Origin: Candidatus Rokuibacteriota bacterium
GTDB lineage: Bacteria > Methylomirabilota > Methylomirabilia > Rokubacteriales > CSP1-6
DNA length: 7,397 bases
Reading direction: 5' to 3'
Assembly: GCA_016177555.1 (NCBI GenBank)
Contig: JACOVB010000139.1
Location: 1-7,397, forward strand
In this document: positions 1-5,135 of the stretch, one piece after another
Layout: each line of letters starts with the position of its first letter
Numbering within the stretch: position 1 is the stretch's first letter
Position numbers and translations under genes: made by a program
Notes under the pieces: generated by a model
What the model was told of the DNA's origin: nothing
The model's input: only the letters and a program-made list of their open reading frames with translations
Databases searched by the model: none

Positions 1-1
1 C

Positions 2-271
2 AAGGGAGAGGCCCGCACCGCCCGGAGCATCCTGCTCAACACGGTGGGGCTCCTGGCCTCGAGCCTCCTGCCCTTCGCCCTGGGCATGCTCGGCTGGGTC
101 TACCTCGTCCTGGGCGTGCTGCTCGGTGGAGGACTCCTCCTGACTCGCAACCTGCAGCTCGCGCGGCGGCCGGGGGACCGGAGGCTCGCGCTCACCAACT
201 TCCACGCCTCGAACCTCTTCCTCCTGCTCCTGTTCCTGGCCGTGGTCATCGACGTCGTGGCTCGACGCTAA
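2..271 (+). CDS. ctaB: Haem O synthase (protohaem IX farnesyltransferase), C-terminal part, 5'-truncated by window edge
   Basis: The reading frame is open from base 2 and ends at TAA (269-271), giving about 89 residues; the true start lies upstream of the window. The visible part begins GEARTAR, then has hydrophobic segments (about SILLNTVGLLASSLLPFALG, then WVYLVLGVLLGGGLLL), a basic stretch RNLQLARRPGDRR, and a last membrane helix starting at about ASNLFLLLLF and ending VID. This matches the end of the UbiA-superfamily CtaB/CyoE enzymes. These integral membrane proteins add a farnesyl group to haem b to make haem O for haem-copper oxidases. The catalytic Asp-rich motifs lie in the missing part, so activity cannot be judged. 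A haem-copper oxidase operon probably lies to the left. A GTG at 44 is in frame but is an internal codon, not a start. Confidence 0.82.
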   Translation, partial: KGEARTARSILLNTVGLLASSLLPFALGMLGWVYLVLGVLLGGGLLLTRNLQLARRPGDRRLALTNFHASNLFLLLLFLAVVIDVVARR

Positions 272-323
272 GCCTGCGCGCGCACCGGGCCAGCGGGGCC
301 TGGCGAGGCGCCGGGCCGCCTGG

Positions 324-380
324 AGGCGGGCTTCCTGCCGATCACATACGCTCATGCGGCTGGCAGGCCCACTTCCTGCT
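324..380 (+). promoter_or_regulatory. Imperfect direct repeat upstream of the sensor kinase gene (possible operator)
   Basis: In the 153-base gap between the ctaB stop and the kinase start, AGGCGGGCTTCCTGCC (324-339) and AGGCCCACTTCCTGCT (365-380) agree at 12 of 16 positions and share the 8-base core CTTCCTGC. The copies start 41 bp apart, about four helical turns. Each copy also has GG and GC ten bases apart, as in a sigma-54 -24/-12 element, but the flanking bases fit poorly. I see no good sigma-70 promoter in the gap. The function is unknown; a tandem operator or a weak promoter is possible, and chance is not excluded. Confidence 0.2.
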
Positions 381-424
381 AAGGTAGGGGCCGACCCGAG
401 ACAGCTGGGAGGGCAAGCCGAAGC

Positions 425-2011
425 GTGCGCGCGGGAATCGGCCGGCAGATCAACATCGCCATCGGGGCGGGCTTCGCCCTCGTCCTCGTGGTGGGCGGAA
501 TCTCCGTGCTGCTGGCCTGGACCATCTCCGCGGGAGTTGAGGAGGGGCGGCACCGGCGGTTCGAGGTCGATGCCATCAACCGGATCCACAGCACCGTTCA
601 CCACTTCGTCGCTCACCTCCACCTGGCGCTCCTGGGCACTGCAGCGCCCGGGCACCCGTCCCCCGCGGAGATCCTCGACGAGCTGAAGCGGCGGATCGCC
701 GCATACCATGCCTTCGAGCGGACCCAGGGGAGCGATGAGTCACGCCAGGAGCTGGGTCGCCTCTCGGAGCTGCAGGCCCTGGTGGCCCAGCTCGAGGTCG
801 CCTCCCGAGCGGTGCTCGGGGCCCTTGGCCGAGGTCAGCCACCCACCGCCGCCGAGGTGGTGGCCATCAACGAGCTGGCCCATGAGCGGGTCGCGGGAAT
901 CGTCCAGGAGCTGCACACCGTACACGAGCGGAAGCTCGAGCGCGCCATCGACGGAACCCAGCGGCGGATGTTCCTGATCTCGAGCTTGTACGTGACGTTC
1001 GCGGTGGGCGGCGCATCGCTGCTCCTCCTCGGCAACCGGTTCCTGTCCCGGCGCCTCGTCTCGCCCATCGGCCGTCTCGCCCAGGCTGCCCTGCGCATCG
1101 CCGGTGGCGACCTCGCCCAGCGCGTTCCCGTCCGATCCGGGGACGAGGTGGGGCGGCTCTCCCGGGCGTTCAACGTCATGACCGAGCGCCTGGAGGCGCA
1201 CGAGGCCGAGCGGCTGAACTTTCAGGCGGAGCTCGAGCGGCAGGTCAAGGAGCGAACGCGCGAGCTCGAGGACACCGCAGCAAGGCTCCAGGCCACGCAG
1301 GCCGAGCTCATCCGGTCCGAGCGGATCGCCGTGACGGGCCAGATCGCGGCCGGGGTCACGCACGAGATCCGCACCCCCCTCAACTCCCTCGCGATCAACG
1401 TCCAGCTGCTCCGCCGGGAGCTCTCGGCCGAGGCCGCCCCGGCGTCGCTGCGCGAGGCCCTCGGCACCTTCGCCATGGTGGAGTACGAGATCACGCGGAT
1501 CAACCGGATCCTGGAGGAGTTCGTCAGGTTCGCGCGTCTCCCGGCGCCGCGGTTCGAGACCGTCGAGATCGGCGCCCTCCTGCAGGAGATCCTTGGGCTG
1601 CTGGGCCCCCAGGCGGCCAGGGCCGGCGTGCGCCTCGAGGCCCGGCGGCTCTCGCCGGGGGCCGCCGTGAGAGGGGATCCGGATCAGCTGCGCGAGGTCT
1701 TCCTCAACCTGGGCCAGAACGCGCTGCAGGCCATGCCGAACGGGGGCGCGCTCGGCCTGGAGGTGACCCGGGAGGCGGGGTGGGTGGAGATCGCCGTGGC
1801 GGACTCCGGCCCGGGGATCCCGGACTCCCAGCGCGAGACGATCTTCGTTCCCTTCGTCAGCAGCAAGGCCGACGGTCTCGGCCTCGGGCTTCCCATCGTC
1901 AAGCGGATCGTCGAGGAGCACGGGGGAAGCGTGTCGTGCCAGAACCGTGTCGGGGGCGGGGCCAGCTTCCTCGTCCGGCTTCGCGCCGCCGGGCCCTCCA
2001 CCGGGGGGTGA
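425..2011 (+). CDS. Membrane sensor histidine kinase (HAMP, HisKA, HATPase_c) with histidine-rich periplasmic domain
   Basis: 528 residues from a GTG start; GGGAGGG at 407-413 is the likely ribosome site, 11 bases upstream. Membrane segment 1 is about residues 11-33. A periplasmic, mostly helical sensor region spans about 34-181. Membrane segment 2 is about 183-203, followed by a HAMP linker (about 205-257) and a coiled coil (about 258-300). The phospho-acceptor is H313 in VTHEIRTPLN. The ATPase shows the N-box (N428, N432 in VFLNLGQNALQAM), G1 DSGPGIP (460-466), F-box around FVPF (474-477) and G2 GLGLGLPI (484-491). All catalytic motifs are intact, and the layout is the NtrB/ZraS type that pairs with sigma-54 activators. 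The sensor region carries a histidine cluster at H55, H59, H60, H64 and H66, suggesting metal or haem sensing (inference). Its stop lies 3 bases before the response-regulator start, so the two are co-transcribed. The exact signal is not readable from sequence. Confidence 0.93.
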   Translation: MRAGIGRQINIAIGAGFALVLVVGGISVLLAWTISAGVEEGRHRRFEVDAINRIHSTVHHFVAHLHLALLGTAAPGHPSPAEILDELKRRIAAYHAFERTQGSDESRQELGRLSELQALVAQLEVASRAVLGALGRGQPPTAAEVVAINELAHERVAGIVQELHTVHERKLERAIDGTQRRMFLISSLYVTFAVGGASLLLLGNRFLSRRLVSPIGRLAQAALRIAGGDLAQRVPVRSGDEVGRLSRAFNVMTERLEAHEAERLNFQAELERQVKERTRELEDTAARLQATQAELIRSERIAVTGQIAAGVTHEIRTPLNSLAINVQLLRRELSAEAAPASLREALGTFAMVEYEITRINRILEEFVRFARLPAPRFETVEIGALLQEILGLLGPQAARAGVRLEARRLSPGAAVRGDPDQLREVFLNLGQNALQAMPNGGALGLEVTREAGWVEIAVADSGPGIPDSQRETIFVPFVSSKADGLGLGLPIVKRIVEEHGGSVSCQNRVGGGASFLVRLRAAGPSTGG

Positions 2012-2014
2012 GCG

Positions 2015-3364
2015 GTGGAACACCTCATCCTCCTGGCCGAGGACGATTCCCACACGCGCGAGGGCCTGCGCCGGGCCATGACGCGGGCCGGGTACCGGAC
2101 GCTGACGGCAGCTGACGGGGGGGCGGCCCTCGCCATCCTGAAGTCGGAAGCCGTCGATGTTCTCCTCTCCGACCTGAAGATGCCGGGCGTGGACGGCATG
2201 GCCCTGCTCGACCGGGTCCGGGCCGATTTTCCGGAAACGGCCGTGATCATCCTCACGGGCTTCGCCACCGTCGGCCTCGCCGTCGAGGCGATGAAGAAAG
2301 GCGCCTACGACTTCCTCACCAAGCCCATCGATCTCGGCAAGCTCGAGCTTCTGCTGGGGCACGCCCTGGAGGCCCGGAGACTCACCCGGGAGAACCGCGA
2401 GCTCAGGCTCCGCCTGCGCGAGACCGCCGGGCTCAAGCCGCTCCTGGGTCGCTCCGCCGCCATGCAGCGCCTCCGGGAGACGATCGAGCTGGTGGCCGCC
2501 ACCGATGCGGCGGTCCTGGTCCTCGGGGAAAGCGGCACGGGGAAGGAGCTGGCGGCGCATGCCATTCACTACGGCGGGGCGCGGGCCGAGCGCCCCTTCG
2601 TCAAGGTGAGCTGCGCCGCGCTTCCCGACGGGCTGCTCGAGTCGGAGCTGCTCGGTCACGAGCGCGGGGCCTTCACCGGCGCCCGGGACCGACGCAAGGG
2701 CCGGTTCGAGCTGGCCCACGGGGGCACGCTGTTCCTGGACGAGGTGGGAGACATGAGCCCCCAGACCCAGGCGAAGCTCCTCCGCGTCCTCCAGGAGCGG
2801 GAGTTCGAGCGGGTGGGCGGGACGGACACGATCCGCGTGGACGTCCGGCTCATCACCGCCACCAACCGCGACCTCGAGGGCCTCGTGGCCGAGGGCGCGT
2901 TCCGCGAAGATCTCTACTACCGGCTGAATGTCGTTCCCCTCCGGATGCCGCCCTTGCGCGAGCGCGTCGAGGACATCCCGGCCCTGACGGCGCATTTCCT
3001 CGGCGCCTGCGCCGAGCGGTGGGGCAAGCCCATCCCGGAACCGACCCCCGAGGCCCTGGCGCTCCTCTGCCGCTACTCCTGGCCCGGCAATGTCCGCGAG
3101 CTGCAGCACGTCGTGGAGTCCATGCTCGTGTTCTCGCGGGGCGGCCCGATTGCGGCCGAGGACCTCCCTCCTGCCATTCGGGGCGACGAGAGGACTCCCG
3201 ATCCGGCAGAGCGCCACTCCGGAGCCACGCTCCGGCACCTTGAGCGCCAGGCTGTCGCCCGGACGCTTCTCGCCACCGGCGGGAACCGGCGCAAGGCGGC
3301 CGAGATCCTGGGGATCGGGCTCAAGACCCTCTATCGGAAGATCCAGGAGTTCCATCTCCGGTAG
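2015..3364 (+). CDS. NtrC-family sigma-54-dependent response regulator
   Basis: 449 residues from a GTG start, 3 bases after the kinase stop; the kinase's last codons supply only a weak G-rich ribosome site, so translational coupling is likely. Receiver domain about 1-120: acidic pocket E9-D10-D11, phospho-acceptor D53 in LLSDLKMPGVDG, T81 and K103. AAA+ domain about 143-375: Walker A GESGTGKE (171-178), the sigma-54 contact loop GAFTGA (218-223) complete, Walker B LFLDEVGDM (239-247), sensor region TATNRDL, and WPGNVREL (356-363). C-terminal Fis-type helix-turn-helix about 405-447 (NRRKAAEILGIGLKTLYRKI). Every residue needed for a phosphorylation-switched enhancer-binding protein is present. 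The kinase next door is the obvious partner. The sigma-54 promoter and paired dyads just downstream (3424-3582) are its likely target (inference). Family assignment is secure; the specific regulon is not. Confidence 0.95.
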   Translation: MEHLILLAEDDSHTREGLRRAMTRAGYRTLTAADGGAALAILKSEAVDVLLSDLKMPGVDGMALLDRVRADFPETAVIILTGFATVGLAVEAMKKGAYDFLTKPIDLGKLELLLGHALEARRLTRENRELRLRLRETAGLKPLLGRSAAMQRLRETIELVAATDAAVLVLGESGTGKELAAHAIHYGGARAERPFVKVSCAALPDGLLESELLGHERGAFTGARDRRKGRFELAHGGTLFLDEVGDMSPQTQAKLLRVLQEREFERVGGTDTIRVDVRLITATNRDLEGLVAEGAFREDLYYRLNVVPLRMPPLRERVEDIPALTAHFLGACAERWGKPIPEPTPEALALLCRYSWPGNVRELQHVVESMLVFSRGGPIAAEDLPPAIRGDERTPDPAERHSGATLRHLERQAVARTLLATGGNRRKAAEILGIGLKTLYRKIQEFHLR

Positions 3365-3400
3365 AAGTCTCCGAAGCTGCCTCCTGTCTCCTCCCGCCCG

Positions 3401-3414
3401 CGGCCGCGTGGCCG
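3401..3414 (+). terminator. Small GC hairpin after the two-component operon (weak terminator candidate)
   Basis: CGGCC (3401-3405) and GGCCG (3410-3414) can pair around the tetraloop GCGT, 37 bases after the regulator stop. The sequence that follows has only scattered T residues, so this is not a canonical intrinsic terminator. It would separate the two-component operon from the sigma-54 promoter unit downstream. Confidence 0.25.
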
Positions 3415-3423
3415 GTAGCCCTT

Positions 3424-3466
3424 GTCATCTTGACCGCAACGGACTGGCCCGGCGAGTCGTTTTGAC
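3424..3466 (+). promoter_or_regulatory. Paired dyad sites, candidate upstream activating sequence for the NtrC-type regulator
   Basis: GTCATCTTGAC (3424-3434) and GTCGTTTTGAC (3456-3466) match at 9 of 11 bases, and each has the dyad form GTC-N5-GAC. Site 1 extends on its left to TTGTC (3422-3426) and site 2 extends on its right to GACAA (3464-3468), suggesting a full consensus TTGTC-N5-GACAA. The sites start 32 bp apart, about three helical turns, so both lie on the same DNA face. Their centres are about 164 and 132 bp upstream of the start predicted for the sigma-54 promoter at 3567-3582. That is the usual place for an enhancer-binding protein to bind. Binding by the adjacent regulator is inferred. 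Confidence 0.5.
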
Positions 3467-3566
3467 AAACCCGGCTGCCGCGGCTCCCCCCCGGACATTC
3501 GCTCTCTGCCGCCCAGGGCCCCGTGCTTGAAGCGGTTCTGGCGCCGGAGCCTCGTGTCGCCTCACG

Positions 3567-3582
3567 TGGCACCCCCTGTGCT
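3567..3582 (+). promoter_or_regulatory. Sigma-54 (RpoN) -24/-12 promoter
   Basis: The sequence is TGGCAC-CCCCT-GTGCT. The -24 element TGGCAC is a perfect match and GG (3568-3569) and GC (3580-3581) are exactly ten bases apart, as sigma-54 requires. The only mismatch to the usual TTGCW is the first T. The predicted start of transcription is about 3593. That leaves only about 8 bases before the ATG at 3601, so the G-rich stretch at 3583-3589 would not be in this transcript. The receiver-like gene may therefore be translated nearly leaderless or poorly. A sigma-54 activator gene ends about 200 bp upstream, which strongly supports the call. Confidence 0.72.
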
Positions 3583-3600
3583 GGTGGGACTGGCACTGCG

Positions 3601-3981
3601 ATGAGACAGCCGGAGTCGATCCTGGTCGTGTCGCCAGATGCCACCAGCCTGCAGGGGCTGACGCGAGTGCTCCTGCAGGGGGGGCTGCCGGTGACCGCGG
3701 CCCTGGGGTGGGCCGAGGGGGAGTCCCGGCTCCAGCGAGTTCCCGTCTCTCTGCTCGTCGCGGACATCGAGGAGGTGGGCCCTGAGGAGCTGATCCTGCT
3801 CCGCCGCCTGCGGGCCGGGTTTCCTCACGTGGGGATCATCGCGCTGGTCTCCCTCTCCACCTCGGAGGCCCGGGCGGCCAAGGCCGAAGGCCTCGTGCTG
3901 GCCATCCTCGACAAGCCCATCGCTCTCGCCGAACTGGAGGAGGCCGTGAGCTCGGCCCTCTCCCGCAAGGCCTTGCGGTGA
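3601..3981 (+). CDS. Stand-alone degenerate receiver-domain (pseudo-receiver) protein
   Basis: 126 residues from ATG 3601. The frame is open back to 3523, but that extension (LEAVLAPEPRVASRG...) is not receiver-like and would overlap the promoter, so I chose 3601, where ILVV begins strand 1 of the fold. The protein is one receiver domain with no output domain. Aligned to the neighbouring NtrC-type regulator, D55 (phospho-acceptor position, LLVADIEE) and K105 (DKPI) are kept. The acidic pair is replaced (E9-D10 becomes S11-P12, followed by D13), the conserved T is V83 (or S84), and the MPG after the Asp is lost. Mg-dependent phosphorylation is therefore doubtful. It sits directly after the sigma-54 promoter and before the cytochrome gene, and could modulate the kinase or regulator. 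This function is an inference. Confidence 0.8.
   Translation: MRQPESILVVSPDATSLQGLTRVLLQGGLPVTAALGWAEGESRLQRVPVSLLVADIEEVGPEELILLRRLRAGFPHVGIIALVSLSTSEARAAKAEGLVLAILDKPIALAELEEAVSSALSRKALR
3963..3978 (+). repeat. Perfect 16-bp palindrome at the end of the pseudo-receiver gene
   Basis: CCGCAAGGCCTTGCGG (3963-3978) is a perfect inverted repeat over the last codons of the receiver-like gene, immediately before its TGA. As RNA it could form a compact hairpin with a 5-6 bp stem. No T-tract follows. It might act as an intra-operon processing or partial stop signal between the receiver and cytochrome genes; a chance product of codon choice is equally possible. Confidence 0.35.
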
Positions 3982-4130
3982 ACATCATCCTGGCCTCGCC
4001 CTGGCGGCGACGCTCCTGCTGGCCTGGGGCCGGGGATTCATGATCGAGCCCGTGGTGAAGGAGCATGAGGGTGCCGCGGGGGTACGGAGGAGCGACGGGG
4101 AGCACACCACCGAGAAAAGGGGGACGAACG

Positions 4131-4892
4131 ATGAAGGACGCATTAGTAGGCATTTGGACCTGTATCTGGCTGCTGGCGACCGGACTTGCCCTCACCGGCA
4201 CCGTCATGGCACAGACCGCATCGCCGAGCAGCGTGGCCATCGGCGGGCAGCTCTACGATAAGTGGTGGAAGGCGGTACCCGGCGTGAAGCCGCCCGACGG
4301 CAACCATCCCCTGTGGGCATCGCAATCCACGAACAAGCGGAAGGGGCTGGACACGTGGCGGTGCAAAGAGTGCCACGGGTGGGATTACAGGGGGAAGGAT
4401 GGTGCCTACGGCTCTGGCTCCCACAAGACAGGCTTCCCAACGGTCATGGGCGCGCAGACCATGAGCGTGGCCCAGCTCAAAGCCATCCTGAAGGGCTCCA
4501 CCAGTGGCAAGCACGATTTCTCTCCATTCCTGGATGACACCGCCCTGACCAACCTCGCGGCCTTCCTGAAGCATGGGCTGGTGGATCTGCCCGGGGCCAT
4601 TGACGCCAAGGCGAAGAAGCCCGCGAAGGCGGACATGGCCCGCGGCAAGCAGTTGGCCGTCGTCTGCACCGTCTGCCACGGTCCCGAGGGGAAGACACTG
4701 AACTTCGGGAAGCCGGGCGAACCTGAGTACGTCGGGACGGTGGCCAAAGAGAATCCCTGGGAGTTCTTGCACAAGGTCCGCGTCGGCCAGCCGGGCTCAG
4801 AGCCTGCCATGCCCACGGGAGTGGAGCTCGGGTGGAGTCTGCAAGATGTCCTCGACGTCTTGGCCTATTCCCAGACCCTCCCTGACAAGTGA
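4131..4892 (+). CDS. Exported dihaem c-type cytochrome
   Basis: 253 residues from ATG 4131. AAGGGGGA at 4117-4124 is a strong ribosome site 6 bases upstream; an upstream GTG frame (4065) would destroy the signal peptide. Residues 1-27 form a Sec signal peptide (hydrophobic core about 7-23, cleavage after VMA27 likely), so the mature protein is periplasmic. Two covalent haem c sites are present: C78-KE-C81-H82 and C179-TV-C182-H183. M227 in PAMPTG is the probable axial ligand of haem 2; M106 or M111 may serve haem 1. The first domain has an unusual post-haem stretch, CHGWDYRGKDGAYGSGSH (81-98), rich in Gly, aromatic and charged residues. The two haem domains are joined by a Lys/Ala-rich linker (159-168). 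It is likely an electron carrier or the small subunit of a periplasmic dehydrogenase; the partner is not visible. It lies 149 bases after the pseudo-receiver gene and may share its transcript. Confidence 0.9.
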   Translation: MKDALVGIWTCIWLLATGLALTGTVMAQTASPSSVAIGGQLYDKWWKAVPGVKPPDGNHPLWASQSTNKRKGLDTWRCKECHGWDYRGKDGAYGSGSHKTGFPTVMGAQTMSVAQLKAILKGSTSGKHDFSPFLDDTALTNLAAFLKHGLVDLPGAIDAKAKKPAKADMARGKQLAVVCTVCHGPEGKTLNFGKPGEPEYVGTVAKENPWEFLHKVRVGQPGSEPAMPTGVELGWSLQDVLDVLAYSQTLPDK

Positions 4893-4965
4893 GACAAGGA
4901 GAACGGTCTCCCCTGAGGCGAGCAGCGATGCCGACCTCAGCCGAAGGGGCGAGCCGAGCCCTCGG

Positions 4966-5135
4966 ATGGTGGAGAGGCAAACAGGCACACACTCTGGCGC
5001 GCGGCTTAGAGCAATCGGGCTCTTGTTGCTCTCTTGTCGCCGGGGGCGGCCTTCGCTGGCCGTCCGCCGGACACCGAGGAGACGGGCACGGTGGAGACTG
5101 AAATGAACCCCCGGTGGGGAGGAGCGCCATGCTGA
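4966..5135 (+). pseudogene. Possible frameshifted small secreted-protein gene
   Basis: One frame starting at ATG 4966 reads MVERQTGTHSGARLRAIG, followed by LLLLS, resembling the start of a signal peptide. Near 5030-5040 the continuation in another frame reads SPGAAFAGRPPDTEETG, then TVETEMNPRWGGAPC, and stops at TGA 5133-5135. This overlaps the ATG (5129) of the next gene, as translationally coupled genes often do. Joined, the parts would make a small exported protein of about 55 residues with cleavage after AFA. Neither frame alone is convincing. This is either a real gene broken by a one-base deletion (biological or assembly error) or coincidence. No family is recognised. Confidence 0.18.
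5008..5062 (+). other. Structured RNA candidate between cytochrome and outer-membrane protein genes
   Basis: The 236-base gap 4893-5128 holds three possible hairpins. AGAGCAA (5008-5014) can pair with TTGCTCT (5026-5032). Alternatively AGAGC (5008-5012) can pair with GCTCT (5019-5023), so the two folds exclude each other. CGGCC (5047-5051) can pair with GGCCG (5058-5062). A smaller one, GGAGA/TCTCC (4898-4902 and 4907-4911), lies right after the cytochrome stop. The region may be an imperfect terminator or a leader for the next gene. I see no recognised riboswitch and no clear promoter here. Confidence 0.25.

Noticed and set aside
289..304. GCCAG/CTGGC hairpin after the ctaB stop as a terminator.
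   Set aside because: Only a 5-bp stem with no T-tract; insufficient support.
740..3355. Very long open frame on the minus strand (about 871 codons) opposite the kinase and regulator genes.
   Set aside because: It lies fully antisense to two genes with complete catalytic motifs; its translation is low-complexity Pro/Gly/Arg/Glu-rich with no domain. Long antisense frames are common in GC-rich DNA.
3462..3467. TTGACA as a sigma-70 -35 box.
   Set aside because: No -10-like hexamer 16-18 bases downstream; the bases are better explained as part of the second dyad.
3523..3600. N-terminal extension of the receiver-like gene from an upstream start at 3523.
   Set aside because: The extension is not receiver-like and would run across the sigma-54 promoter; ATG 3601 begins just before strand 1 of the fold.
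3991..4006. A second sigma-54-like element, TGGCCT-CGCCC-TGGCG, before the cytochrome gene.
   Set aside because: GG and GC spacing is right but both elements are poor matches; easily found by chance in GC-rich sequence.
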